Shown here: in pieces, positions 47,571 through 55,410 of the stretch
How the letters are laid out: each line of letters starts with the position of its first letter
Numbering within the stretch: the first letter of the stretch is position 1
Origin: Gordonia sp. 'Campus'
GTDB lineage: Bacteria > Actinomycetota > Actinomycetes > Mycobacteriales > Mycobacteriaceae
Length of the DNA stretch: 64,000 bases
Assembly: GCF_022206305.1 (NCBI RefSeq)
Contig: NZ_JAKOIW010000004.1
Location: 1 to 64,000 of the forward strand
Reading direction: 5' to 3'
The notes under the pieces: generated by a model
Told to the model about the DNA's origin: nothing
The model's database searches: none
The model's input: only the letters and a program-made list of their open reading frames with translations
Made by a program: the position numbers and the translations under genes

Positions 47571-48659
47571 ATGAGGCTTCTGATCACCGGCGCCACCGGA
47601 TACGTCGGGTCCCGGCTCGTGTGCGCCCTCCTGAAACAGGGACATGAGGTCGTCGTCACGTCACGCGACACCCGCAAGCTCGCCCGTTTCGGGTGGTCGT
47701 CGCAGGTCAGCAAGGTGACGATGGATGCCGACGACCCGACCTCGGTCAAGAAGGCAGTGGCCGACGCGGGTGCGGTGGACGCCATCTACTACCTCGTCCA
47801 CGGCATCGGGCAGGCCGATTTCGCCAACGGCGACCGCGACGCCGCGCGCAACGTCGCCGAGGCTGCGCGCGACGCGGGCGTCGGACGGATCATCTACCTC
47901 GGCGGGTTCGTGCCGTCGGACGACAAACTGTCCACCCATCTGCAGAGCCGCGCCGACGTGGCCGAGGGACTCCAGATCGATGGCGGCCCCGAACTGGTGT
48001 GGCTTCGCGCCGCGGTGGTCATCGGCGCCGGGTCCACGTCGTTCGAGATCATCCGGTACATGGCCGATCGGCTGCCGGTGATCCCCGAACCCGGTTGGAT
48101 CACCAACGCGATGGACCCCATCTCGATCCGGGACGCCGTGCACTACCTGGTGGCGGCGTGTGAGTCGTCGCTTCCTCCAGGCCACTACGACATCTCCGGA
48201 CCCGACAGCGCCCGCTACATCTCCATCCTGCACGAGTACATCTCCGCGGTACGGGTACCGCGGTTGCGGCTTCCGGTGTTCGGGATCTCCACACGTCTGG
48301 CCGGACGGGTGGGCGGGATGCTCGTGCCGGTGCCCGCGTCGCTCACCGAAGAACTCGTGACCTCGCTGAACCATCCGATGACGGCGTCGGAACACCGCAT
48401 CCGCGATCTCGTGCCCCCGCCCGAGGGTGGACTGACACCGATGCGCGAAGCCGTCCGGGCGTCGGTGCGTTCGCCGTACCCCCGCTCGGTGTGCGACCTC
48501 GACGACCTCCACCACCTCGCCGATACCGATCCGGCCTGGGCCGGAGGTGACTGGCTACGAGTGAAGCGCGGCGTCGTCGAGACGATCGGCACATCCCTCG
48601 GGGTGGCCACCAAGGTCGTCGGGGCCCTCCGTCCGAGCCGCACCGATGTAGCGTCGTGA
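47571..48659 (+). CDS. NAD(P)H-binding Rossmann-fold protein (atypical SDR)
   Basis: A 362-residue atypical short-chain dehydrogenase-like protein. GATGYVGSRLVCALLKQGHEV (about 7-27) is the dinucleotide-binding motif. AIYYLVHGIGQADF and GRIIYLGGFVPSDDKLSTHL match NmrA/YbjT-type proteins, and the AAVVIGAGSTSFEIIRYMADRLPVIP segment is shared with membrane-associated actinobacterial homologues. Substrate is unknown. A clear ATG at 47571 is 104 bp after the WYL gene. Confidence 0.82.
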   Translation: MRLLITGATGYVGSRLVCALLKQGHEVVVTSRDTRKLARFGWSSQVSKVTMDADDPTSVKKAVADAGAVDAIYYLVHGIGQADFANGDRDAARNVAEAARDAGVGRIIYLGGFVPSDDKLSTHLQSRADVAEGLQIDGGPELVWLRAAVVIGAGSTSFEIIRYMADRLPVIPEPGWITNAMDPISIRDAVHYLVAACESSLPPGHYDISGPDSARYISILHEYISAVRVPRLRLPVFGISTRLAGRVGGMLVPVPASLTEELVTSLNHPMTASEHRIRDLVPPPEGGLTPMREAVRASVRSPYPRSVCDLDDLHHLADTDPAWAGGDWLRVKRGVVETIGTSLGVATKVVGALRPSRTDVAS

Positions 48660-48723
48660 CCGGTGGTGGTTGATCGACCATCCCTGACCGATCGACCTGA
48701 CCGATCTACCTAGGTGGTGATGA

Positions 48724-49431
48724 GTGCTGGTGACCACACTGGCGCGCGACCTGTACGAGTCCATCGCCGCGGATCGTGACCCCGATCCCGGCGCCCACTA
48801 CATTCGACGACGCTGGCTCGTCGGAGTCTTCCTCGTCATCGGCGCGGTGGTTCTCGGAGTGTCCCTCCGGGTGGAGCCGGGCGATGCCGCGTTCTACCCG
48901 CTGACCATCGGCCTGGCGGCCGTGTGGATCGTCGGGGCGTTCGTCTCCGGGCCACTGCGGCTCGGCGCCTGGAGTCCGACGCCGTCCCGTCCGCCCAACC
49001 GGGTCGGCGCCATCATCCTCGGCACCGTCGTCGGCGTGGCCGTGGGCGGCGCCTTCATCGTCGGCGGCCTGGTCGCACGGATGATCCCTGGCGTCAGCGA
49101 CCTCGCCAACCAGGTGTTGGCCTTCGCCGACTTCGGCAGCCTCGCAGTGGTCACCGCGATCACGATGCTCAACGGCCTCGCCGAAGAGCTGTTCTTCCGC
49201 GGCTCGGTCTACTCGGCGGCCCGCCCGCACAACCCGATCCTCGTGTCGACGGTGATCTACGTGCTGGTCACCATGGCCAGCGGCAATGTCATGCTCGGAT
49301 TCGCCGGCGCCGTCCTCGGTACTGTCTGCGCCATCCTCCGACGCAGCACCGCAGGCGTCCTCGCCCCCGCGATCACCCACGTGATCTGGGGTGCCGTGAT
49401 GGTCCTGGCTCTCCCGCCGGTCTTCGCCTGA
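48724..49431 (+). CDS. CPBP family intramembrane glutamic endopeptidase
   Basis: A 235-residue protein with six to seven hydrophobic segments and the CPBP/ABI motifs: EELFFRG (Glu154, Glu155, Arg159) and the later ITHVIWG with the conserved His. Such enzymes cleave or protect membrane proteins (Rce1 superfamily); the substrate is unknown. GTG at 48724 is used. Its stop is four bases before a 58-bp perfect palindrome. Confidence 0.87.
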   Translation: MLVTTLARDLYESIAADRDPDPGAHYIRRRWLVGVFLVIGAVVLGVSLRVEPGDAAFYPLTIGLAAVWIVGAFVSGPLRLGAWSPTPSRPPNRVGAIILGTVVGVAVGGAFIVGGLVARMIPGVSDLANQVLAFADFGSLAVVTAITMLNGLAEELFFRGSVYSAARPHNPILVSTVIYVLVTMASGNVMLGFAGAVLGTVCAILRRSTAGVLAPAITHVIWGAVMVLALPPVFA

Positions 49432-49435
49432 CTGC

Positions 49436-49493
49436 CAGACTTCAACTCGACTCCCAGACTTCGATCGAAGTCTGGGAGTCGAGTTGAAGTCTG
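49436..49493. repeat. 58-bp perfect palindrome with no spacer
   Basis: Bases 49436-49464 are exactly complementary to 49465-49493, giving 29-base arms. The centre is itself a palindrome, CAGACTTCGATCGAAGTCTG (49455-49474), and CAGACTTC recurs at the outer end, so the arm contains a nested direct repeat. It lies between the CPBP gene and tRNA-Val. It may act as a terminator but is far longer than needed. Confidence 0.97.
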
Positions 49494-49533
49494 CCGGTCC
49501 GACGACTCGTGCGTCCTGAGGTGCCCCTCTGCT

Positions 49534-49573
49534 CCCTGAGGTGCGAGGAGCGCAAGCGACGAGCCTCGAAGGG
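49534..49573. repeat. Actinobacterial REP-like element
   Basis: The 40-nt segment beginning CCCTGAGGTGCGAGGAGCGC and ending CGAGCCTCGAAGGG is an imperfect palindrome. A truncated copy of its first part (CCTGAGGTGCCCCT) lies just before it at about 49515. Sequences of this kind (GAGG...CGAAGGG) are dispersed in Gordonia/Rhodococcus/Mycobacterium genomes, from memory. Confidence 0.6.
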
Positions 49574-49674
49574 CCGGCGACCCTGGCTCCCGCGTCAGGA
49601 CCAACCCGGTTTGGGCGATCGGCATCGGAGCGACTAAATTCGGGTGCGCAGCGCCACAGTTGTGGCCGCCGTAC

Positions 49675-49749
49675 GCGCGTATAGCTCAGCGGTAGAGCTC
49701 TGGTCTTACACACCAGCGGTCAGGGGTTCGAATCCCTTTGCGCGCACCA
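49675..49749 (+). tRNA. tRNA-Val (anticodon TAC)
   Basis: A complete cloverleaf: acceptor GCGCGTA pairs with TGCGCGC, a D-arm GCTCAGCGGTAGAGC, anticodon stem CTGGT/ACCAG with loop CTTACAC (anticodon TAC, valine), a short variable region, and T-arm with GGTTCGAATCC. The 3' CCA is encoded (49747-49749). Confidence 0.95.
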
Positions 49750-49804
49750 CTGCTTATCCCATAGCCCCAATCCGCGCCCAACGCGACTTCGAGCTATGAA
49801 ATCG

Positions 49805-50281
49805 CTAACGGCTGAGCCACTCTCGCGTGTACACGTCCTGCCAGCGCACCGCGATGTTCCGACGCGCGTCGGCACTGCTCTGGCGGCCGACCGCCTCGAT
49901 GAGCACCTCGTCGACGATGTCGCGCACCTCGTCGGACAGCGCCGGCAGGTCGTCGGCGTAACGCGCGATCAACCCGACGCGCACCCCCTCCACGGCGTCG
50001 CCGGTGCCGTCGACGGCGACGAACACCGTGAGCCTTCCCAGTTCCCGGCGGGTGCGGATGGCGATCATCTGCTGGACGACGCGGTCAGTCGTCTTGATGC
50101 CCGGATCGTCGGTCGCGAGTGTCCGGGCGGGGCGGCGGATGCGCCGGAGGTTGCCGGAGATCGACGAGATCAACTGTTCGATGTCGCTCGTCGGCTCCTC
50201 GGCGATCTGCTGGGTCGCCTCGATGAGCCACGAATCGGTGACATCGGGTCCGGCGGGGTCGGGCGAGATCCGGTCAGGCAT
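49805..50281 (-). CDS. Conserved hypothetical protein overlapping the ECF sigma gene; weak Asp23/Gls24 resemblance
   Basis: A 158-residue soluble protein without transmembrane segments or the HxxxCxxC motif of zinc anti-sigma factors. Its start overlaps the sigma gene by eight bases. Residues 64-135 read DRVVQQMIAIRTRRELGRL then strand-rich VTVFVAVDG and LIARYADDLPALSDEVRDIVDEVL, a pattern like Asp23/Gls24 domains. This similarity is by eye only. It could be a regulator of the sigma factor or an Asp23-like partner. Confidence 0.6.
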   Translation of the reverse strand: MPDRISPDPAGPDVTDSWLIEATQQIAEEPTSDIEQLISSISGNLRRIRRPARTLATDDPGIKTTDRVVQQMIAIRTRRELGRLTVFVAVDGTGDAVEGVRVGLIARYADDLPALSDEVRDIVDEVLIEAVGRQSSADARRNIAVRWQDVYTREWLSR

Positions 50282-50915
50282 CACTGTCCCCTCCTTCCCG
50301 GTCGTCGACGATCGTCGTAGGTGTGGGTTTACCAGGGTTCCACGGCGCCAAACGGGTCAACAGGAACTTCCGGCTCCGCTGGAGGTGTCCACGCACCGAT
50401 CCGGTGGTGATGCGCAACACCTGTCCGATTTCCTCGAGGGTAAGCCCCTCCACTTCCTTGAGCCACCACGCTGCGCGTGAATTCGCCGGAAGGTTGTCCA
50501 ATTCGGCCCGGAGAGCGTCGATCAACAGACTCCGCTCGGCCATGTCGGAGGGCAACGGCCCGGCGGCCTCCAGCTCGGCGAACCGCTCGTCGTCGAACGG
50601 GACGTCGCGTCTGCGCCGGTGATGGTCGGCCGCCTTCCGGTGCGCGATGGTGAACATCCACGTGCGGAAGCTGCTCCGAAAGGCGAAGTCGGGCAGACCT
50701 TTCCACGCGTCCAGAAGGGTTTCCTGGGTGAGGTCCTCGGCGGTCTGCTGCCCGTCGACCATTCGCAGCATGTACCGGAGCAGACCCGGTGTCACGCGCC
50801 GGACGAGCACGTCGAACGCCTCGGTGTCGCCGACGGCGGCCGCGCCGGCGAGCTCGTCGTCTCCGAGCTCCGACAGGTCGAGCGATTGCCTGTGAGCCGA
50901 ATCACTGGGTCCCAT
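50274..50915 (-). CDS. ECF-type RNA polymerase sigma factor (sigma-70 family)
   Basis: A 213-residue ECF sigma. Region 2 is RRVTPGLLRYMLRMVDGQQTAEDLTQETLL plus FRTWMFTIAHRKAADHHRRR; region 4 is LPANSRAAWWLKEVEGLTLEEIGQVLRITTGSVRGHLQRSRKFL. It is the only sigma factor in the window and is divergent from the Asp23/AmaP operon (124 bp between starts), as in a stress regulon with its own sigma. I could not identify a clean ECF promoter there. The gene immediately downstream overlaps it. Confidence 0.9.
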   Translation of the reverse strand: MGPSDSAHRQSLDLSELGDDELAGAAAVGDTEAFDVLVRRVTPGLLRYMLRMVDGQQTAEDLTQETLLDAWKGLPDFAFRSSFRTWMFTIAHRKAADHHRRRRDVPFDDERFAELEAAGPLPSDMAERSLLIDALRAELDNLPANSRAAWWLKEVEGLTLEEIGQVLRITTGSVRGHLQRSRKFLLTRLAPWNPGKPTPTTIVDDREGGDSDA

Positions 50916-51039
50916 GCGTGCAACTCCCCCCCTCTGTCCCGACTGACCTTACAGACGGATCGTGAACAGCCTTTGCGATAGCGCATCATCCGAACGCGGT
51001 CCGTCTACGAAGAAGACACGACGACTGAAGGAGTTCGAC

Positions 51040-51540
51040 ATGTCCGCAAGCGCAACCACCACCAAGGACGTCACGAAGGACGATGCCGGCATCGCCACCG
51101 GGACGCCTGCCGACGCCGCCGCGGGTCGTGCTCTGGCCCGCCGCGATTCGACGGGTGACCGCGGTCGCACCTCCATCGCCGACATCGTCGTCGCCAAGGT
51201 CGCGGGCATCGCCGCGCGTGAGATCGACGGCGTCCACGATCTGGGCGGTACCACCGAGCGTGTGGTCGGACGGGTTCGCGACGTCCTCCCGGGCACCACG
51301 GTGAGCAGCACCCAGGGCATCGAGGTGGAGGTCGGTGAGCGCCAGGCCGCGGTCGACGTCTCCATCGTCGCCGAGTACGGAGTGGCGATTCATCAACTCG
51401 CGGCAGCCATTCGACGCAACGTGATCACCGCCATCGAGCAGATGACCGGACTCGAGGTCACCGAGGTCAACGTGACCGTGCACGACATCGCCTTCGGTGA
51501 CGACGACCAGGACTCGAACACCACTCCGCGAGTCCAGTGA
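51040..51540 (+). CDS. Asp23/Gls24 family envelope stress protein
   Basis: A 166-residue alkaline-shock-type protein. After a charged N-terminus, the Asp23 domain (about 49-150) has RTSIADIVVAKVAGIAAREIDGVHDLG, VEVGERQAAVDVSIVAEYGVAI and NVITAIEQMTGLEVTEVNVTVHDIAF, the complete family pattern. In Firmicutes Asp23 binds membranes through AmaP and influences cell-wall stress responses. ATG at 51040 follows GAAGGAG; the upstream frame is poorly coding. First gene of a tightly overlapping cluster with its stop overlapping the next start by one base. Confidence 0.93.
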   Translation: MSASATTTKDVTKDDAGIATGTPADAAAGRALARRDSTGDRGRTSIADIVVAKVAGIAAREIDGVHDLGGTTERVVGRVRDVLPGTTVSSTQGIEVEVGERQAAVDVSIVAEYGVAIHQLAAAIRRNVITAIEQMTGLEVTEVNVTVHDIAFGDDDQDSNTTPRVQ

Positions 51541-51863
51541 TGGCCGGTGCGCCCGGAGACGTCGAGTCGCCGGGCCTCGCGCAGCGGCTGGCCACCGCGG
51601 CACTCGCCGTGCCCGGTGTCAGCGGCCTGCACAGCGGGGTGTTCGGCGAAGTAGCCACTTATTTGCCGGGAGAACGTGTTTCGGGTGTCTCCCTCGACGA
51701 TGACGCGGGTGCGATCCACATCGTCGTCGACGTCTCCCACGACCTGCACGGCGTCGCTGCGCAGGTTCGCGACGCCGCGGAGGAGATCGCGGCCAGGCCG
51801 ATCACGGTGACCATTGCGGACATCAGCGTCGGCACCCCCGCAGAAGAAGGTGAAACGGAATGA
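51540..51863 (+). CDS. Small Asp23-like protein
   Basis: A 107-residue protein whose residues 14-95 (VPGVSGLHSGVFGEVATYLPGE, IHIVVDVSHDLHGVAAQVRD, PITVTIADISV) repeat the first and last strands of an Asp23 domain but lack its central helix region. Its ATG starts one base before the preceding stop ends (TGATG), so it is translated with it. Function is not known; probable partner of the full-length Asp23 proteins. Confidence 0.78.
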   Translation: MAGAPGDVESPGLAQRLATAALAVPGVSGLHSGVFGEVATYLPGERVSGVSLDDDAGAIHIVVDVSHDLHGVAAQVRDAAEEIAARPITVTIADISVGTPAEEGETE

Positions 51864-52039
51864 ACAACGCGACAATAGGTCTGTTCGTCGGTCTGCTGCT
51901 CGCACTGGCCGCCGTGGCCGGCGGCCTGGCCGGCTTTCTGCTGGCCGTGGTGCTCGGGGCCGCCGGACTCGTGCTCGGCCTGAACCGGGACGGTGCCATC
52001 GACCTCGGCGCGCTCCTGCGGAGTCGGGGTCGTGGCTGA
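51860..52039 (+). CDS. Small membrane protein, 59 aa (DUF2273-like)
   Basis: An ATG at 51860 overlaps the previous stop (ATGA) and opens a 59-residue frame ending TGA at 52037-52039. The protein has two hydrophobic helices, LFVGLLLALAAVAGGLAGFL and AVVLGAAGLVLGL, then a short polar tail. In Asp23/AmaP operons of other bacteria small DUF2273-type membrane proteins occupy this slot. Below the usual length cut-offs, it is easily missed. Confidence 0.75.
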   Translation: MNNATIGLFVGLLLALAAVAGGLAGFLLAVVLGAAGLVLGLNRDGAIDLGALLRSRGRG

Positions 52040-52610
52040 CCACCACCCCGGCGCCGTGCGGGGCGACGGCATGCCCGCCGACGAGTCGCCGGGGACACTC
52101 TCGATCGCCGACCGGGTCCTCGAGAAGATCGCGGCCCGAGCAGCTCTCGACATCGCCGGGGTCGTCCGCCACCGCGGCGGCGTCGGTTCCGTACTCGGAC
52201 CGATCGGCGAGAAGACTTCTCTGCCACACGCCACCATCCACGCCGGTGGCTCACGCATCACCTTGTCCGTCGCGCTCGAATGGCCGTGCGCGGTCGCCGA
52301 GGTGGCCCGTCGGACACGTGAACACGTTGCCACGGAGGTCGAGCGTCTGGCCGGGATCGAGCCGCTCCGTGTCGACGTGACGGTGTCCAAACTGGAACCA
52401 CGACAGACGATCCGACGCCTCCAGCGCGGTTACGTCGACCTGCCGCCCGTCGCAGACGACGTGCGAACGGGCGGTCCCGCAGATCTCGCCCCGGCAGACA
52501 ACCCCGACGCCGCAGTTTCCGAGGCGGACGTCCCTGACACCCCCGACCCGCAGCACGACGCCGCTGCGGTCTCTCCGACCATCAGCACCGACATGGAGGT
52601 ACGACGATGA
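52032..52610 (+). CDS. Asp23/Gls24 family protein, second copy
   Basis: A 192-residue protein with one Asp23 domain (about 22-125): LSIADRVLEKIAARAALDIAGVV, ITLSVALEWPCAVAEVARRTREHV and GIEPLRVDVTVSKLE. The C-terminal 60 residues are acidic and Pro/Ala/Asp-rich. GTG 52032 overlaps the preceding small gene by eight bases; ATG 52071 is an alternative. Its stop overlaps the next start (ATGA). Confidence 0.88.
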   Translation: MADHHPGAVRGDGMPADESPGTLSIADRVLEKIAARAALDIAGVVRHRGGVGSVLGPIGEKTSLPHATIHAGGSRITLSVALEWPCAVAEVARRTREHVATEVERLAGIEPLRVDVTVSKLEPRQTIRRLQRGYVDLPPVADDVRTGGPADLAPADNPDAAVSEADVPDTPDPQHDAAAVSPTISTDMEVRR

Positions 52611-53197
52611 CGCAGACCGCGCTCGACCCGGACCTCACACCTCGCGGGCACCAGAACCCGACATCCGAGCACGCGTTTCCACCCGCCGCGCTCCCCGGCG
52701 CCGCCATCGCGGGTGCCGCGCTGGGACTCGCCTTCCTTGCACTCGGCGCGGTGGCAGTGCGTGACATCGCCGTCAGCGCGGCGTGGCTGGATGGTCGGGC
52801 GTGGTCGCTCACCGCGGCCGAGTGGATAGCCGGCCTGCAGTGGCAGAACTGGATGTGGCCGGCAGCAATCGGGGCGATCCTCCTGGGTCTGATCCTGTTG
52901 TGGGTTGCGGTCAGACCGCGACGCCGTACACATCTCGCACTCGCGGGCGACGGTATGTGGACCCGCCCCGGTGATGTCGCGAGGCGATGCAGCGCTGCGA
53001 TCTCCGACCTACCCGGCGTACTCGACGCCGACACGGTGGTCACACGGCGCAAGTTGACCTGCACCGTGGACGTACGGAGTCAGATCGCCGACCGTGCACT
53101 CATCGAGAACACGGCCACCGCGGTGGCCGCCGACCTGCAGTCGCCGCCGCGAGTCGTCGTGCGCCTGCGCGATCGAGGACCGAGGAGCGTGCGATGA
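52607..53197 (+). CDS. DUF6286-type two-TM membrane protein
   Basis: A 196-residue protein with two transmembrane helices (about 30-52 and 82-101; GAAIAGAALGLAFLALGAV and WPAAIGAILLGLILLWVAV) and a cytoplasmic C-terminal domain (about 110-190) with DVARRCSAAISDLPGVLDADTVV. This organisation, hairpin plus Asp23-like regulatory domain, matches actinobacterial DUF6286 proteins found beside Asp23 and AmaP. Coupled on both sides by four-base overlaps. Confidence 0.82.
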   Translation: MTQTALDPDLTPRGHQNPTSEHAFPPAALPGAAIAGAALGLAFLALGAVAVRDIAVSAAWLDGRAWSLTAAEWIAGLQWQNWMWPAAIGAILLGLILLWVAVRPRRRTHLALAGDGMWTRPGDVARRCSAAISDLPGVLDADTVVTRRKLTCTVDVRSQIADRALIENTATAVAADLQSPPRVVVRLRDRGPRSVR

Positions 53198-53742
53198 ATC
53201 GTCTTCCCGCAACCGCGCATCGACTGTCGGTCGGACTCGTGGCCCTGGCGCTGATCGCCATCGGCGGCGCCGCCATCGCCTGGCGGGTGGGCGTCGAACC
53301 CGTGGCCGGTTGGGTCGACCGCCTCGACGAGCGCGCCGTTCTCGATGCGGCACAGGCGTCCTGGTGGACGTGGGTCCTCGTGGGCGTGGCCGTGCTCGCG
53401 GTCGGTTGGGGCCTGCTCTTGCTGGCCACCAACATACGGCCGCGCGCGGTCGACGATGCCCTGCTCGACGGTTCCGATCAGACCGGAACGCTCACCGTTG
53501 CACCGAAACTGATCGCGAACGCCGCCGCGCAGGAGCTCGCCGGAAACCCGATGTTCCAGAAGGTGACCGCGAAAGCCATCGACGATCGGGCGCGCAGCCT
53601 CATCCGGCTCGAGGTCTCGGCGAAGCCGAACCGGGGTTTCGACGAGGTCGCCGCGCCGGTCGCGGAGACCGTCGCCGCGATCCGAACCGCATTGGGGCAG
53701 TCCGGAGTGGACGTCCAGGCGTTTGTCCACCTGGACAGATGA
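53194..53742 (+). CDS. amaP: Alkaline shock response membrane anchor protein AmaP
   Basis: A 182-residue protein with two N-terminal transmembrane helices (about 10-31 and 60-79; VALALIAIGGAAIAWRV and WTWVLVGVAVLAVGWGLLLL) and a soluble tail from about 85 with LTVAPKLIANAAAQELAGNP and KVTAKAIDDRARSLIRLEVSA. In staphylococci AmaP tethers Asp23 to the membrane. It is last in the six-gene overlapping series. Confidence 0.83.
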   Translation: MNRLPATAHRLSVGLVALALIAIGGAAIAWRVGVEPVAGWVDRLDERAVLDAAQASWWTWVLVGVAVLAVGWGLLLLATNIRPRAVDDALLDGSDQTGTLTVAPKLIANAAAQELAGNPMFQKVTAKAIDDRARSLIRLEVSAKPNRGFDEVAAPVAETVAAIRTALGQSGVDVQAFVHLDR

Positions 53743-53832
53743 AGCACGACGACAGATGACCGATCACCGAAGACATGACAGACGACCTCACCCCGAGGCC
53801 GTTGTCGTACCGATGAGATGAAGGAGAAGAAG

Positions 53833-54030
53833 ATGGGATTCAGCGACAAGGTGAGCAACAAGGCCGAGGACCTCTCGGGCAAGGCGAAGGAGACCGCCGG
53901 CGACGTGACCGGTGACGACCAGCTGAAGAGCGAGGGCAAGGGCGATCAGCTGTCCGCTGCCGTCAAGGACGGCGTCGAGAGCGTCAAGGACGCCGCGTCG
54001 AACATCAAGGACAAGCTGTCCGGGAACTGA
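53833..54030 (+). CDS. CsbD family stress protein
   Basis: A 65-residue, very hydrophilic protein (Lys/Asp/Glu/Gly/Ala). The CsbD signature GKAKETAGDVTGDDQLKSEGK is at about 16-36. CsbD proteins accumulate in general stress (sigma-B in Bacillus), and their biochemical role is unknown. The ATG at 53833 has AAGGAGA six bases upstream; the in-frame ATG at 53818 lacks this. It lies 90 bp after amaP, with its own terminator, so it may be separately expressed as part of the envelope-stress cluster. Confidence 0.88.
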   Translation: MGFSDKVSNKAEDLSGKAKETAGDVTGDDQLKSEGKGDQLSAAVKDGVESVKDAASNIKDKLSGN

Positions 54031-54047
54031 TTCCCCGCCGAGAGCAA

Positions 54048-54082
54048 CGAACCCCGAAGGTGTGCAACACCTTCGGGGTTCG
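54048..54082. terminator. Bidirectional terminator between csbD and rtcB
   Basis: CGAACCCCGAAGGTGT (54048-54063) pairs perfectly with 54067-54082 around a GCA loop, giving a 16-bp stem shared by the convergent genes. Confidence 0.88.
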
Positions 54083-54105
54083 ACTTCTCGTGGAGACGAT
54101 CGGTG

Positions 54106-55296
54106 TCACGTCCCCTTCACGTTGAGGATCTGCCGCAATGTGTGCTCGATGTCGACGAGGTCCACGGCATCGGCCATCACCTGGTCGATGTCCTTGTAGG
54201 CGTCGGGGATCTCGTCCACCCACTGCTCACCGTGCCGGTACTCGATTCCCGCCATCCGGTCCGCGAGATCGTCGGCGGTGAACCGCTTGCGCGCCTCGGA
54301 CCGGGAGAAGCGACGACCCGCACCGTGCGGCGCCGAGCAGAGACCCGACTCGTTGCCCTTGCCGCGCACCACATATGACCGCGTCCCCATCGAGCCGGGA
54401 ATCACCCCGCGAACGCCCTCATGGGCATCGATCGCACCCTTCCGGGTGAGCCACACGTCCTTGCCCGCATGCGTCTCGTTGACCGTGTAGTTGTGGTGGC
54501 AGTTGATCCGGTCGACCTCGAGCGACCCCGCGTCGCCGTCGCGCGCACCGAACCAGTCGGCGAAGACCGAGACGAACCGGTCCATCATCTCGGCCCGGTT
54601 CTCGAAGGCGAACCGCTGGGCCCAGGACAGGTCCCGCAGGTAGGCCGTGAGTTCCGGGGTGCCCTGCGGGAGGTAGGCGAGATCTGCATTTGGCAGGTCG
54701 ATCCACCACTGCCTGCACAGCTTCTGGGCGACCTTGATGTGCTTCTGCGCGATCTTGTTTCCGACACCCCGCGAACCCGAGTGGAGGAACAGCCACACCA
54801 TGTCCCGCTCGTCGAGGCACAGCTCGATGAAGTGGTTTCCGCCACCGAGCGACCCGAGTTGCTCACGCCACTTCGGTGAATGTGCGAGATCCACACCGTT
54901 GTTCGACGCGAGTTCGGCGAGTGAGTCGATCCGCGCCCGGGTGAAGGCGAACCGGTCCAGGCCGCGGTTGTAGTTGCCGGGCGACAGCGGGATCGCATCC
55001 TCGATCCGTGTCCGCAACCGCCCGAGGTCCATCCCGGAGATGTCGTCGGCGCGCAGGCGCAGCTGGACAGCGATCATGCCGCAGCCGATGTCGACGCCGA
55101 CGGCGGCCGGGATCACCGCACCGGTCGTCGGAATGACCGTGCCCACCGCGGAACCCATCCCGAAGTGTGCGTCGGGCATGAGGGCGATGTGCGGGTGCAC
55201 GAACGGCATCCGGGCGGTCTGGGCCGCCTGAGCAAGAGTGTTGTCGTCCACGTGCGATGCGTAGTTCAGCACCTTGGGCGACGCCATGGTCGGCAT
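54106..55296 (-). CDS. rtcB: RNA-splicing ligase RtcB
   Basis: A 396-residue RtcB, which joins 2',3'-cyclic phosphate (or 3'-phosphate) and 5'-OH RNA ends using GTP and Mn2+. Metal and guanylylation motifs: AVGVDIGCGMIAVQ (Asp/Cys ligands), GSLGGGNHFIE (His), LHSGSRGVGNKIAQKH and CSAPHGAGRRFSRSEA (guanylylated His region). ATG 55296 has an AAAGGAAC box upstream; the ten-residue upstream extension does not. Its target could be damaged tRNA or mRNA; no archease or rtcA gene is adjacent. Confidence 0.94.
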   Translation of the reverse strand: MPTMASPKVLNYASHVDDNTLAQAAQTARMPFVHPHIALMPDAHFGMGSAVGTVIPTTGAVIPAAVGVDIGCGMIAVQLRLRADDISGMDLGRLRTRIEDAIPLSPGNYNRGLDRFAFTRARIDSLAELASNNGVDLAHSPKWREQLGSLGGGNHFIELCLDERDMVWLFLHSGSRGVGNKIAQKHIKVAQKLCRQWWIDLPNADLAYLPQGTPELTAYLRDLSWAQRFAFENRAEMMDRFVSVFADWFGARDGDAGSLEVDRINCHHNYTVNETHAGKDVWLTRKGAIDAHEGVRGVIPGSMGTRSYVVRGKGNESGLCSAPHGAGRRFSRSEARKRFTADDLADRMAGIEYRHGEQWVDEIPDAYKDIDQVMADAVDLVDIEHTLRQILNVKGT

Positions 55297-55410
55297 GGGA
55301 GTTCCTTTCGTGAGCGCCCGGGTCACGGGCCCTCACATCACACCGTCGAATCTCCCCAAGGGCAACGGGTTTTCGCCCCCGGCCGACATCGGCCCGGGCG
55401 ACAGCGGACC

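Noticed and set aside
49720-49749. Possible attachment site: tRNA-Val 3' end as integration target for the accessory block
   Set aside because: I found no second copy of the tRNA 3' end in the window and no integrase gene; without a direct repeat the idea is unsupported.
50916-51039. ECF promoter between the sigma gene and the Asp23 operon
   Set aside because: GAAC and CGTC motifs are visible but only about ten bases apart, too close for a -35/-10 pair.
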